Below, in pieces: positions 28,293 through 37,225 of a stretch of 64,000 nt of DNA (its first letter is position 1; each line of letters begins with the position of its first letter). Origin of the DNA: Qipengyuania oceanensis. GTDB lineage: Bacteria > Pseudomonadota > Alphaproteobacteria > Sphingomonadales > Sphingomonadaceae. The stretch spans positions 248,001-312,000 of the forward strand of contig NZ_WTYN01000001.1 in the NCBI RefSeq assembly GCF_009827535.1, given 5' to 3'. The translations under genes and the position numbers were made by a program. Under the pieces are notes generated by a model. The model was not told the DNA's origin and ran no database searches. It saw only the letters and a program-made list of their open reading frames with translations.

Positions 28293-28721
28293 TCAGCGCC
28301 AGCCGAGCTTGCGGATGCCGTAGGCGACGAGCATTGCGCCCATAGTCGTCCAGAATATGACGTCGGCGTTGATAGGAGGCGCGATGTCGAGCGAAGCGAA
28401 CAGGTACCAGGAACCATAGACGACCGCGTAGGTGTAGAGGGCAGCCAGGCTTGCCCAGAGATTGTCCATGAGGTCCAGTTCGTCGACCCTGCGGAAATAG
28501 TCGCGGGTGAACCAGACGAAGGCGACCAGCATGATCGCCCAGACCGCGAAAAACAGCCAGACGGGCGCATTGCCGAGCGAAACGTTCGCAGCCAGCGCAC
28601 CCGATGCGATGCCCGCGCCGAGGGCAACCACCATCGCAACACCGACGTAGGTGAAAAAGGACTTGCGACGCTTGCGGAAGCGTTCTTCGCCGCTGACCGG
28701 AAAATCTTCATTGGCCGTCAT
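28293..28721 (-). CDS. Four-helix membrane protein encoded with an XRE regulator
   Basis: A 142-residue protein with four predicted membrane helices (about 24-44, 53-71, 85-108 and 118-137). A basic N terminus (ERFRKRRKSF) and a charged loop (TRDYFRRVDELDLMDN) suggest an N-in topology. I recognise no domain. Its start lies inside the end of the upstream XRE regulator gene (14-base overlap), so the two are coupled. XRE regulators paired with small membrane proteins are common in proteobacteria, but the role is unknown. Confidence 0.72.
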   Translation of the reverse strand: MTANEDFPVSGEERFRKRRKSFFTYVGVAMVVALGAGIASGALAANVSLGNAPVWLFFAVWAIMLVAFVWFTRDYFRRVDELDLMDNLWASLAALYTYAVVYGSWYLFASLDIAPPINADVIFWTTMGAMLVAYGIRKLGWR

Positions 28722-28902
28722 CGAAAATCTCCTCGATCGGCATGTTGAAAAGACGGGAAATGCGAAAGGCGAGCGGCAGGGACGGGTCGTGCTTGCCGGT
28801 TTCGATCGCGTTGACTGCCTGGCGCGATACGTCGAGCCGGCCGGCCAGTTCGGCCTGGCTCCAGTCGCGTTCCGCGCGCAGCACCTTGAGGCGATTGTTC
28901 AC
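28708..28902 (-). CDS. Short XRE-family transcriptional regulator
   Basis: A 64-residue protein that is nothing but a helix-turn-helix: MNNRLKVLRAERDWSQ, AELAGRLDVSRQAVNAIE as helices 2-3, and the ending LFNMPIEEIFDDGQ. It resembles the small YozG/YgzD-type regulators. It starts with GTG at 28902, seven bases after the stop of the 35-residue membrane peptide, and overlaps the downstream membrane gene. It is the best candidate to bind the four palindromes in front of the operon and to regulate itself. This link is inferred. Confidence 0.88.
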   Translation of the reverse strand: MNNRLKVLRAERDWSQAELAGRLDVSRQAVNAIETGKHDPSLPLAFRISRLFNMPIEEIFDDGQ

Positions 28903-28909
28903 GGCTGCC

Positions 28910-29017
28910 TCAGAAGTTCGCGCCGACGAACTTGCCGAGATGATATCCGGCGAAACCGAGCACGATCGCGGCGAGGAACAACAGCGTCCCGCTCTTGGCG
29001 TTGAGATCGAATTGCAT
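28910..29017 (-). CDS. 35-residue single-pass membrane peptide
   Basis: A very short gene: ATG at 29017 and TGA at 28910. The product has a polar start (MQFDLNAKSG), one hydrophobic helix (TLLFLAAIVLGFAGYHLG) and the tail KFVGANF. It is the first gene of the XRE operon, seven bases before the regulator start, directly behind the operator array and promoter. Position, intact frame and helix support a real gene. Possible roles are a membrane partner of the downstream four-helix protein or a signal-sensing peptide, both speculative. Confidence 0.6.
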   Translation of the reverse strand: MQFDLNAKSGTLLFLAAIVLGFAGYHLGKFVGANF

Positions 29018-29027
29018 TGTGCGCTCC

Positions 29028-29104
29028 GTCAGGTTGATTCGACTTTATGTCAGGTTGTCCTGACCATATGTCGCGATTCGCTGACTATGTCAACATGACC
29101 TGAC
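29028..29104 (-). promoter_or_regulatory. Promoter and four-site operator array of the XRE operon
   Basis: Four 16-base imperfect palindromes of the form GTC-N10-GAC lie in series: GTCAGGTTGATTCGAC (29028-29043), GTCAGGTTGTCCTGAC (29049-29064), GTCGCGATTCGCTGAC (29070-29085) and GTCAACATGACCTGAC (29089-29104), spaced 21, 21 and 19 bases. On the minus strand TTGACA (29093-29088), a 17-base gap and CATATG (29070-29065) form a promoter that the last three sites overlap. Binding there would block transcription of the operon. Confidence 0.65.
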
Positions 29105-29191
29105 AAAATGTATCGATAACCTTCCAATCCAGTGATGGTCACGGCCCGCCGCGATTGACGCTTGCCACCCTCTCCGCCATGGGCGCAGCCC

Positions 29192-30103
29192 ATGACCGCG
29201 ATACCGCAAAGAAACCCGGCGAAAAGCTTCCAGGACATGATCCTCGCGCTCCACGATTTCTGGAGTGCGAAGGGCTGCCTGATCCTGCAACCCTATGACA
29301 TGCGCATGGGGGCGGGGACCTTCCACACCGCGACCACGCTGCGCGCGCTCGGACCGGAACCGTGGAACGCCGCGTTCGTGCAACCCTGCCGCCGACCGAC
29401 CGACGGCCGCTATGGCGAAAACCCGAACCGGCTGCAGCATTACTACCAGTACCAGGTTATCCTGAAGCCGAGCCCGCCGGACATTCAGCAATGGTATCTC
29501 GACAGCCTCAAGGTGATCGGGATCGACCCGCTTAAGCACGACATCCGCTTCGTCGAGGACGATTGGGAAAGCCCGACGCTGGGCGCATGGGGTCTCGGTT
29601 GGGAAGTCTGGTGCGACGGGATGGAAGTCACCCAGTTCACCTATTTCCAGCAGATGGGCGGTTTCGACTGCAAGCCGGTCGCGGGCGAGCTTACCTACGG
29701 GCTCGAGCGGCTCGCGATGTACATCCAGGGCGTCGATAACGTCTACGACCTCGATTTCGACGGGCGCGGGACCAGTTACGGCCACGTGTTCCTGGAGAAC
29801 GAACGGCAGATGTCGAAATGGAATTTCGAAGTCGCCGATACGGACGCGCTGTTCGACTTGTTTAACAAGGCCGAGGCCGAGTGCAGGAACGCGCTCGCTG
29901 CCGAAGTCCCCATCGCCGCCTACGAACAGGCGGTCGAGGCAAGCCACATCTTCAACCTGCTGCAGGCGCGCGGCGTGATCAGCGTGCAGGAACGCGCGAG
30001 CTACATGGGCCGCGTCCGCGACCTCGCGCGCGGCAGTTGTGAAGCGCATATGGCGAAGGAAGCTGCCGGCTGGGCTGAGAAATTTCCGGAGTGGTCGGCA
30101 TGA
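29192..30103 (+). CDS. glyQ: Glycyl-tRNA synthetase alpha subunit
   Basis: A 303-residue catalytic subunit of the tetrameric bacterial glycyl-tRNA synthetase. Class II features are visible: [57 protein letters not shown] and, further on, [19 protein letters not shown] and [12 protein letters not shown]. The ATG at 29192 was preferred to a TTG 30 bases earlier, which would add a non-conserved Pro-rich start. The stop overlaps the glyS start (ATGA), the usual glyQ-glyS coupling. Confidence 0.97.
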   Translation: MTAIPQRNPAKSFQDMILALHDFWSAKGCLILQPYDMRMGAGTFHTATTLRALGPEPWNAAFVQPCRRPTDGRYGENPNRLQHYYQYQVILKPSPPDIQQWYLDSLKVIGIDPLKHDIRFVEDDWESPTLGAWGLGWEVWCDGMEVTQFTYFQQMGGFDCKPVAGELTYGLERLAMYIQGVDNVYDLDFDGRGTSYGHVFLENERQMSKWNFEVADTDALFDLFNKAEAECRNALAAEVPIAAYEQAVEASHIFNLLQARGVISVQERASYMGRVRDLARGSCEAHMAKEAAGWAEKFPEWSA

Positions 30104-32229
30104 GCGATTTCCTCCTCGAACTGCGCAGCGAAGAGATCCCCGCCCGGATGCAGACAGGTGCGCGCGCCGAACTGGAAAAGCTGTTCCGCCGCGAGATGGA
30201 ATCCGCCGGAGTCGCTGCGGGGGAGATTACCGTCTGGTCGACGCCGCGCCGCCTCGCGCTGATTGCGCGCGGTCTCCCGGAAGCAACCGAAGCGGTTAGC
30301 GAAGAACTGAAAGGTCCGCCGGTCGGCGCGCCCGACCAGGCGCTCGACGGGTTCTGTCGCAAGGCCGGTGTCGACAAGGCCGATCTCGAGATCCGCGAAG
30401 TAAAAGGCCGCGAGACCTACTTCACTGTGATCGAGCAGCCGGGCAGGGCGATGACGGACCTGCTGGCCGAGGCGATTCCTACCGTAATCGCACAGTTTTC
30501 GTGGCCTAAATCCATGCGCTGGGGTGCGGCTTCAATCAGTACCGCGTCGCAACGATGGGTGCGCCCACTTTCTGGCATTGTCGCTCTCTTCGGAGATGAG
30601 GTCGTAGAATTCGAGATCGCCTCTCATGCAGACATATATGCAAACGCTGAGGGCGATATTCGTGTTGAGCGAGTGCCGCTTGGTCTGAAGTCAGGCGCGG
30701 TGACGTTCGGCCACCGCTTCCATCATTCAGGCGAAATCACCATCGGCAATGCCGACGACTATGCGGCGAAGCTGCGCGCGGGACATGTGATCGTTGATCA
30801 CGAGGAACGGCAGGACCTGATCCGCAAAGGCGCCGCGAAGGTTGCCGCTGAAACCGGTCTCAAGCTGGTCGAGGACGAGGGTCTGGTAATCGAGAACGCC
30901 GGCCTAACCGAATGGCCCGTCCCGCTGCTCGGACGCTTCGAGGAAGATTTCCTCGAAGTTCCGCCAGAGACCATCCAGCTCACCGCGCGTGTGAACCAGA
31001 AGTATTTCGTCTGCGAGGACGCAGCAGGCAAGCTCGCCAACGCCTTCATCTGCACCGCCAATATCGAGGCGGAAGACGGCGGCGCACGCGTGGTCGACGG
31101 CAACCGCAAGGTCCTCGCCGCGCGCCTGTCCGACGCGCGCTTCTTCTGGGATGTCGACCGCAAGAAGACTCTCGTCCAGCACGCCAAGGGTCTGGAGCGC
31201 ATCACCTTCCACGAAAAGCTGGGCACTGTCGCCGACAAGGTCGACCGCGTGGCGAAGCTGGCCCGCTGGCTGGTTGAGGAAGGGATCGTCAAGGATGCCG
31301 ACCCGGACATGGCCGAACAGGCCGCGCGCCTCGCCAAGGCCGATCTCGTCACCGAAATGGTCGGCGAGTTTCCCGAATTGCAGGGCCTGATGGGCGGGTA
31401 TTACGCCCGCGCCGAAGGCCTGCCCGATGCGGTGGCCGACGCGATCCGCGATCACTACAAGCCGGTCGGGCAGGGTGACGATGTGCCGACCGCTCCGGTG
31501 ACGGTGGCGGTGAGTTTGGCTGACAAGCTAGATACGCTGATCCAATTCTTTGCGATTGGCCATTATCCCTCAGGCTCAAAAGATCCGTTCGCGCTTCGGC
31601 GCGCTGCTCTCGGGGTTCTTTCGGTTTTGCAGACCAACGGGGTTCGACTTCGCTTCTCAACGCTTGCTTCGCAGACAGACGGTCAAATCTCAGCACTTTA
31701 TTCACAGGGCACAAAGAACGCTCTTCCCGACCTGCTCGACTTCTTCGCCGATCGCCTCAAGGTCCAGCAACGCGAAGCAGGCGTCCGCCACGACCTCATC
31801 GACGCGGTGTTCGCGCTCGGCGGGGAGGACGATCTCGTCCGCCTGCTCGCCCGGGTGAAGGCGCTCCAGTCCTTCATGGAGACCGAAGACGGCGCGAACC
31901 TGCTCGCCGGCTACAAGCGCGCGGCCAATATCCTCAAGAAGGAAGAATGGGCCGAAACGTCGCTCGGCTACACGCCGGAACCTGCTGAGAAGGCGCTGAT
32001 CGATGCGCTCGATGCCGCGGGGCCGCAGGCAGAGGCCGCCATCGAGCGCGAAGATTTCGCCGGCGCCATGACCGCGCTCGCATCCCTGCGCGCACCGATC
32101 GACCGCTTTTTCGATGAAGTGACGGTAAACGCGGATGAAGAAATGAAGCGCGCATATCGGCTCGGCTTGCTTGATCGCTTCCGTGCTGCGGTGCACAAAG
32201 TCGCCGATTTCAGTCGCATCGAGGGATAA
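30100..32229 (+). CDS. glyS: Glycyl-tRNA synthetase beta subunit
   Basis: A 709-residue protein of normal length and domain order: N-terminal [17 protein letters not shown], core motifs WPKSMRWGA and [11 protein letters not shown], the HD-like part around [15 protein letters not shown] and [18 protein letters not shown], then [15 protein letters not shown] with [13 protein letters not shown], and a C-terminal anticodon-binding domain. It starts at ATG 30100, overlapping glyQ. Codon use is uneven: three stretches (about 30480-30680, 31500-31725 and 32100-32220) use TTT, ATT, CTT, TCA, CTA and even ATA codons that are rare in this genome, while the rest is typical. The frame is intact throughout. 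Confidence 0.97.
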   Translation: MSDFLLELRSEEIPARMQTGARAELEKLFRREMESAGVAAGEITVWSTPRRLALIARGLPEATEAVSEELKGPPVGAPDQALDGFCRKAGVDKADLEIREVKGRETYFTVIEQPGRAMTDLLAEAIPTVIAQFSWPKSMRWGAASISTASQRWVRPLSGIVALFGDEVVEFEIASHADIYANAEGDIRVERVPLGLKSGAVTFGHRFHHSGEITIGNADDYAAKLRAGHVIVDHEERQDLIRKGAAKVAAETGLKLVEDEGLVIENAGLTEWPVPLLGRFEEDFLEVPPETIQLTARVNQKYFVCEDAAGKLANAFICTANIEAEDGGARVVDGNRKVLAARLSDARFFWDVDRKKTLVQHAKGLERITFHEKLGTVADKVDRVAKLARWLVEEGIVKDADPDMAEQAARLAKADLVTEMVGEFPELQGLMGGYYARAEGLPDAVADAIRDHYKPVGQGDDVPTAPVTVAVSLADKLDTLIQFFAIGHYPSGSKDPFALRRAALGVLSVLQTNGVRLRFSTLASQTDGQISALYSQGTKNALPDLLDFFADRLKVQQREAGVRHDLIDAVFALGGEDDLVRLLARVKALQSFMETEDGANLLAGYKRAANILKKEEWAETSLGYTPEPAEKALIDALDAAGPQAEAAIEREDFAGAMTALASLRAPIDRFFDEVTVNADEEMKRAYRLGLLDRFRAAVHKVADFSRIEG

Positions 32230-32235
32230 TTGGCA

Positions 32236-34899
32236 GTGAAGACGGTCTATACATTCGGCGGCGAGAGCGATTATTCGGATCCGCGCCAAGGCGACAAGAC
32301 CGTCACCGGCGGCAAGGGCGCAAACCTCGCCGAAATGGCCAGCATCGGCCTGCCGGTTCCTCCCGGTTTCACGATCACGACCGAAGAAAGCGTGCGTTAT
32401 CTGCAGGATGGCCAGGATTTCTCGGACGAGTTGAAAGCCGAGGTCGGCAAGGCGCTGGCGCATATCGAGGCGACAGTGGGCAAGAAGCTGGGCGACGAGG
32501 CAGACCCGCTGCTCGTCTCCGTGCGGTCGGGCGCGCGCGTTTCCATGCCCGGCATGATGGACACCGTCCTCAACCTCGGCCTCAACGACCGCACGGTGGA
32601 AGGCCTGGCGGCGACATCGGGTGACGAGCGTTTCGCCTGGGACAGCTATCGCCGGTTCATCCAGATGTATTCCGACGTCGTCCTCGGCCTCGACCACGGC
32701 CTGTTCGAGGAAGCGCTCGAAATCGCCAAGGAAGACCGCGGCTTCTACGCCGACACCGACATGGAAGCGGGCGACTGGAAAGAACTGGTCGCAGAATACA
32801 AATCGATCGCCGAGGGCGAGCTCGGCCACCCGTTCCCGCAGGACGTCACCGAGCAGTTGTGGGGCGCGATCCGCGCCGTGTTCGACAGCTGGGACAGCGA
32901 CCGGGCCAAGGTCTACCGCAGGCTGAACGATATCCCTGGCGACTGGGGCACGGCGGTCAACGTGCAGGCGATGGTCTTCGGCAACATGGGCGATACCTCG
33001 GCCACAGGCGTTGCCTTCACGCGCGATCCCGCCACCGGCGAGCGCGCCTATTACGGCGAATGGCTCGTCAATGCACAGGGCGAGGACGTCGTCGCCGGTA
33101 TCCGTACCCCGCAATATCTGACCAAGGCTGCCCGCGAGGCCGCGGGGGCCAAGCAGCCGAGCATGGAAGAGGCAATGCCGGGTGCCTATGGCGAGCTGGC
33201 GCGCGTGTTCGACCTGCTCGAAAACCACTACCGCGACATGCAGGACATCGAGTTCACCGTGCAGGACGGCACGCTGTGGATGTTGCAGACCCGCACCGGC
33301 AAGCGCACCGCCAAGGCCGCGCTCAAGATGGCGGTCGACATGGTCGACGAAGGCCTGATCGACGAGAAGACAGCGATCCTGCGTGTCGATCCGATGGCGC
33401 TCGACCAACTGCTCCATCCCACGCTCGATCCCGATGCGCAGCGCGACGTGCTGACCACCGGCCTACCGGCATCGCCCGGCGCGGCGTCGGGAAAGATCGT
33501 GCTCGATGCCGACACCGCCGAAACCTGGGCCGGGCGCGGCGAGAAGGTAATCCTCGTCCGGGTCGAGACCTCTCCCGAAGACATCCACGGCATGCATGCC
33601 GCGCAAGGCATCCTGACCGCGCGGGGCGGGATGACGAGCCATGCTGCCGTCGTCGCGCGGGGCATGGGTCGCTGCTGCGTCTCGGGTGCGAGCGCGGTTT
33701 CGATCGACCTGAAGGCGCGCACGCTGCGGATCGGCAATCGCGACCTCAAGGAAGGAGATCTGCTGACACTGGATGGTGGCAACGGGCAGGTCATGGCGGG
33801 CGAAGTCGCGACGATCGAGCCGGAGCTTGCCGGCGATTTCGGCATCCTGATGGAATGGGCCGACCAGCACCGCCGGATGAAGGTCCGCACCAACGCCGAA
33901 ACACCCGACGATTGTCGCATGGCGCGCCAGTTCGGTGCCGAGGGGATCGGGCTGTGCCGCACCGAACACATGTTCTTCGACGCGGCGCGGATCAGTGCCG
34001 TGCGCCAGATGATCCTTGCCGAAGACGAGAAGGGCAGGCGGGCAGCGCTCGCGAAGCTGCTTCCCGAACAGCGCGCCGATTTCAAGGGCATCTTCGAGGT
34101 CATGGCGGGCCTGCCTTGCACGATCCGCCTGCTCGATCCGCCACTCCACGAGTTCCTGCCGCACGGCGATGCCGAGTTCGAGGAACTGGCCAATGCGACC
34201 GGCTACGGGGTCGATCACCTCAAGCGGCGTGCGGGCGAATTGCACGAGTTCAACCCGATGCTCGGCCATCGAGGCTGCCGGCTCGGGATCACCTATCCCG
34301 AGATCTACGAGATGCAGGCGCGCGCCATTTTCGAAGCGGCCTGCGAAGTCGCCAGCGAAAGCGGCGAATCGGTCGTGCCGGAGATCATGATCCCGCTGGT
34401 GGCGACGAAACGCGAGCTGGAATTGCTCAAGGCGCTGGTCGATCGGGTGGCGCAGGAAGTTTTCGCCGACACGGGAACATCGGTCGATTACCTCGTCGGA
34501 ACGATGATCGAGCTGCCGCGCGCGGCCCTGATGGCGGGTGAGATCGCCGAGGAAGCGAGCTTCTTCAGCTTCGGCACCAACGACCTCACGCAGACGACGC
34601 TGGGCGTGAGCCGCGACGACGCCGGTCGCTTTCTCAACGCCTATGTCGACAAGGGTATCTTCGCACGCGATCCGTTCGTCAGCCTCGATATCGACGGTGT
34701 CGGACAACTGGTTTCGCTGGCGGCCGAGCGGGGCAGGGCGACCCGGCCCGACATCAAACTGGGCATTTGCGGCGAGCATGGCGGCGATCCGGCATCGATC
34801 CGCTTCTGCGAGCAGACCGGTCTCGATTACGTCTCCGCCTCGCCATATCGCGTACCAATCGCGCGGCTCGCCGCGGCGCAGGCGGCACTGAAGGACTAG
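32236..34899 (+). CDS. ppdK: Pyruvate, phosphate dikinase
   Basis: An 887-residue protein (889 if it starts at the TTG at 32230). It interconverts pyruvate, ATP and phosphate with phosphoenolpyruvate, AMP and diphosphate. The ATP-grasp domain occupies about 1-340 (TVTGGKGANLAEMASIGLPV, VRSGARVSMPGMMDTVLNLG). The phosphohistidine domain is at about 385-500 (ILTARGGMTSHAAVVARGMG, catalytic His). The PEP/pyruvate barrel is at about 520-885 (GLCRTEHMFF, MLGHRGCRLG, FFSFGTNDLTQTTLG, KLGICGEHGGDP with the catalytic Cys). The GTG at 32236 gives a better distance to GAGGG than the TTG that touches the glyS stop. Co-transcription with glyQS is likely. Confidence 0.96.
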   Translation: MKTVYTFGGESDYSDPRQGDKTVTGGKGANLAEMASIGLPVPPGFTITTEESVRYLQDGQDFSDELKAEVGKALAHIEATVGKKLGDEADPLLVSVRSGARVSMPGMMDTVLNLGLNDRTVEGLAATSGDERFAWDSYRRFIQMYSDVVLGLDHGLFEEALEIAKEDRGFYADTDMEAGDWKELVAEYKSIAEGELGHPFPQDVTEQLWGAIRAVFDSWDSDRAKVYRRLNDIPGDWGTAVNVQAMVFGNMGDTSATGVAFTRDPATGERAYYGEWLVNAQGEDVVAGIRTPQYLTKAAREAAGAKQPSMEEAMPGAYGELARVFDLLENHYRDMQDIEFTVQDGTLWMLQTRTGKRTAKAALKMAVDMVDEGLIDEKTAILRVDPMALDQLLHPTLDPDAQRDVLTTGLPASPGAASGKIVLDADTAETWAGRGEKVILVRVETSPEDIHGMHAAQGILTARGGMTSHAAVVARGMGRCCVSGASAVSIDLKARTLRIGNRDLKEGDLLTLDGGNGQVMAGEVATIEPELAGDFGILMEWADQHRRMKVRTNAETPDDCRMARQFGAEGIGLCRTEHMFFDAARISAVRQMILAEDEKGRRAALAKLLPEQRADFKGIFEVMAGLPCTIRLLDPPLHEFLPHGDAEFEELANATGYGVDHLKRRAGELHEFNPMLGHRGCRLGITYPEIYEMQARAIFEAACEVASESGESVVPEIMIPLVATKRELELLKALVDRVAQEVFADTGTSVDYLVGTMIELPRAALMAGEIAEEASFFSFGTNDLTQTTLGVSRDDAGRFLNAYVDKGIFARDPFVSLDIDGVGQLVSLAAERGRATRPDIKLGICGEHGGDPASIRFCEQTGLDYVSASPYRVPIARLAAAQAALKD

Positions 34900-34900
34900 C

Positions 34901-35644
34901 TTAGCCCCAGCCGGTCAGGGTCAGCAGCTCGAAGATTTCGCTCGTCTTGCCGTCGCGGGCGGCGGCGGCGAATGTGTCGCGGGCGCGCGCCCGGCTTTCG
35001 CGGGTCAGGGCTGGAGGGCGTGAGACGAGCTGATTGCCGAAACCGTGCGCGCGCAGGTCCGCGACCAACCTGTCGAGCGTTGCGTAGCGCACTTCCATCG
35101 TATGGCTGTCGACCACTTGCCGCCTGAAACCTGCGCGCTGCATGAGCGCCGTAGCCGACCCGCTGTCGATCATCGGGTGAAGCCGCGCCGCAGGCCGCTC
35201 GCCATCGGCTGCAAGCATCGCCTCGCGCAGGCGAGGCAGCGATCCTGCCCCGAGGATTGCCGCGATCGCGATGCCGCCCTCGGAGAGAGCGTGACGCATG
35301 TGGAGCAGGGCTCCCGGTAGGTCGTTGATCCGGTCCAACCGCCCGAGGTTGACGACAAGATCGTAGCTTTCGCCCCATGGATGTTCTTCGTCGAAACTGA
35401 GCGGATCGGGCACGTCGACTTGCCACGCTGCTGCGCGCAGGCTCGCCGAAAGGCCGGTCAGTTCGGCCCCGATGACGAGTGCGCGACCGGCATCGAGTTG
35501 CATGAAATCGATCCGCTCCAGAACGTCCTCTGCCATGTCCTCGAGCAGGAATGCATCGGCGCCTTTTCTGGCGGCGATGGCCAGGGCGCGCTCGGCGGCA
35601 CTGCGGCGACGCGCGGGGTCAAAGATACGGGGCGGCACTGACAT
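34901..35644 (-). CDS. SAM-dependent methyltransferase, NDUFAF5/BioC-like
   Basis: A 247-residue cytoplasmic protein. The start PPRIFDPARRRSAAERALAI resembles mitochondrial NDUFAF5 and bacterial BioC-like methyltransferases. A degenerate class I methyltransferase core follows (ALVIGAELTGLSASL, then YDLVVNLGRLDRINDLPGAL and EGGIAIAAILG). The glycine-rich SAM motif is weak. NDUFAF5-type members hydroxylate or methylate complex I, whereas BioC methylates malonyl-ACP for biotin; no biotin gene is nearby. It converges with ppdK and is divergent from comF, an arrangement I recall as common in Sphingomonadales. Confidence 0.8.
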   Translation of the reverse strand: MSVPPRIFDPARRRSAAERALAIAARKGADAFLLEDMAEDVLERIDFMQLDAGRALVIGAELTGLSASLRAAAWQVDVPDPLSFDEEHPWGESYDLVVNLGRLDRINDLPGALLHMRHALSEGGIAIAAILGAGSLPRLREAMLAADGERPAARLHPMIDSGSATALMQRAGFRRQVVDSHTMEVRYATLDRLVADLRAHGFGNQLVSRPPALTRESRARARDTFAAAARDGKTSEIFELLTLTGWG

Positions 35645-35698
35645 GCGATCCGCCTGCCGCGCTTGCGCTCGCATGGCAAGCGGTGCAGCCTGCCGCGC

Positions 35699-36502
35699 AT
35701 GAGTGTGCTGCAGGAAATCAAGGCGGGAATCGTGCCGGTTGTGGACCTGATCTACCCGCCACGGTGCCCTCTGTGCGGCGACGGCATGGCTGCTCAGGAT
35801 GGCTTGTGCGCTTCCTGCTGGAGCGAACTCGTCATTCCGGGCGAGCCGTGTTGTGCCTCGTGTCAGCGTCCGTTCGATAGCGAGCACATCGAATCAGGCG
35901 CCATCTGCGCGCCCTGTCTTGCCGACCCACCGCGCCATGCCGGGATTGCCGCCGCGACACTTTATAACGACGCCTCGCGCAAGCTGGTGCTCGCATTCAA
36001 GCACGGCGGCAGAATCGCCCTGGCTGCCATGCTGGCGCGGTTGATCGCGGCGCGTGTGCCGCAGCGTCACGAACCCTGGATGATAATTCCCGTGCCGCTC
36101 CACCGGTGGCGCCTGTGGAGGCGCGGTTTCAACCAGTCCGCATTGCTCGCAGGCGAGCTGGCCAAGCGGATCGACGGCGATCTGGCGGTCGACGCTCTGG
36201 TCCGGACACGGCACACGCCGCTGCTCGGCGGGCTCGGGAAGAAGCAACGCAAGCAAGCGCTCGCCGGCGCGATTGCCCTGTCCGGTGCCGGCAGAGTACG
36301 GGTAGCAGGGCGCGATATTCTGCTGGTGGACGATGTTCTCACCAGCGGGTCGACAAGCGATGCCTGTGTTTCCGTGCTGCATCAGGCCGGTGCGCGCTCG
36401 GTCACCATCGCCTGTTTCTCGCGCGTGCTCGACGAGGCCATCGCGCCGCGCGGACCCCGCATAAACGAAACGCCCGGAGCCGAAGCCCCGGGCGTAACGT
36501 GA
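35699..36502 (+). CDS. comF: ComF-family phosphoribosyltransferase-like protein
   Basis: A 267-residue protein. The N terminus is a zinc-ribbon region with CPLCGDG, CASCWSEL, CCASCQRPF and CAPCLAD. The C terminus is a type I phosphoribosyltransferase fold with LVDDVLTSGSTSDAC, the PRPP-binding loop. ComF proteins take part in DNA uptake in naturally competent bacteria, but homologues are widespread and their role in non-competent alphaproteobacteria is unclear. A GC-rich hairpin lies over the last codons. Start ATG 35699 is 54 bases from the divergent methyltransferase gene. Confidence 0.9.
   Translation: MSVLQEIKAGIVPVVDLIYPPRCPLCGDGMAAQDGLCASCWSELVIPGEPCCASCQRPFDSEHIESGAICAPCLADPPRHAGIAAATLYNDASRKLVLAFKHGGRIALAAMLARLIAARVPQRHEPWMIIPVPLHRWRLWRRGFNQSALLAGELAKRIDGDLAVDALVRTRHTPLLGGLGKKQRKQALAGAIALSGAGRVRVAGRDILLVDDVLTSGSTSDACVSVLHQAGARSVTIACFSRVLDEAIAPRGPRINETPGAEAPGVT
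36470..36495 (+). terminator. Strong hairpin at the 3' end of comF
   Basis: ACGCCCGG at 36470-36477 pairs perfectly with CCGGGCGT at 36488-36495 around a 10-base loop, inside the last codons of comF. The following bases (AACGTGACG) have no T-tract on either strand, so it is an imperfect terminator. Confidence 0.45.
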
Positions 36503-36816
36503 CGAAAAGTCATTGGATCCGCCTTGCGGCTCGGACTGCCATCCCCCAATGGCCGGTCCGGATCCGATCCCTCATTTCGTTCCGGGACGCGCCTTCGCTC
36601 TGTGGCTGGCTGCTATCCCGTGCCCCTGAACCTGGCGCTTGCTTGCACCGTCGTTCCGACGCATGACCCTTTCGGATCGGCACCTTCATTTCATCAAACG
36701 GGTCGCAGTCAAAGTAGCAATCCGGTAGCTGCCGGATTTTGGCGAACGCTTGTGGTTATCATGCAACAAAGCATCATACGACGCGTATCAAGCGCAGCTT
36801 TCGAAAGGTCAGAATA
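36503..36816. other. 314-base gene-free region between comF and hisI, with RNA-like structure
   Basis: No protein gene is supported. A nested hairpin is visible at 36532-36560 (CGGAC and CCAT pairing with ATGG and GTCCG around CCCCCA), enclosed by GGATCCG (36515-36521) and CGGATCC (36559-36565). A terminator-like hairpin closes the region at 36719-36740. The last 75 bases before the hisI start contain AT-richer sequence that probably holds the hisI promoter. Confidence 0.5.
36719..36740 (+). terminator. Terminator-like hairpin upstream of hisI
   Basis: AATCCGG at 36719-36725 and CCGGATT at 36732-36738 pair perfectly around TAGCTG, and the right arm runs into TTTT ending at 36740. It stands 76 bases before the hisI start and would end a plus-strand transcript from the preceding gene-free region or act as an attenuator. 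Confidence 0.55.
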
Positions 36817-37194
36817 GTGGTCAGCGAAGTTTCCCCAGCCGAACGCGAAAGCGGCACGAGTTTCCTGCCCAAGTTCGGCGCAGACGGGTTGCTGACGGCA
36901 GTGGTCGTCGACGCCAACGATGGCTCGGTGTTGATGGTTGCACATATGGATCGCGAAGCGCTCGATGCCACCACGACAAGCGGCGAGGCGTATTTCCATT
37001 CCCGGTCGCGCGGTCGCCTGTGGAAGAAGGGCGAGACATCAGGAAATGTCCTGCGGGTCGAGGAAATCCTCGTCGACTGCGATCAGGACGCGCTGGTGAT
37101 CCGCGCCCAGGCCGCAGGTCCCACGTGTCATACGGGTGCCCGCAGCTGTTTCTACCGCCGGCTCGAGGGCGGCGAGTTGCAGCCTGTCGCTTGA
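36817..37194 (+). CDS. hisI: Phosphoribosyl-AMP cyclohydrolase
   Basis: A 125-residue monofunctional HisI, which opens the purine ring of phosphoribosyl-AMP in the third step of histidine synthesis. Motifs include [39 protein letters not shown], the metal-binding [12 protein letters not shown] and [15 protein letters not shown] with the zinc cysteines. The GTG at 36817 was chosen because GAAAGG stands at a suitable distance; the frame upstream of it is not conserved. No other his gene is nearby, so it stands alone here. Confidence 0.95.
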   Translation: MVSEVSPAERESGTSFLPKFGADGLLTAVVVDANDGSVLMVAHMDREALDATTTSGEAYFHSRSRGRLWKKGETSGNVLRVEEILVDCDQDALVIRAQAAGPTCHTGARSCFYRRLEGGELQPVA

Positions 37195-37225
37195 CGCTTA
37201 CGTAAAGAGCGGCTAGGGGCTGGTC

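Noticed and set aside
31702-33417. 571-residue minus-strand open frame opposite glyS and ppdK
   Set aside because: Shadow frame with no family features; both plus-strand genes underneath are unmistakable.
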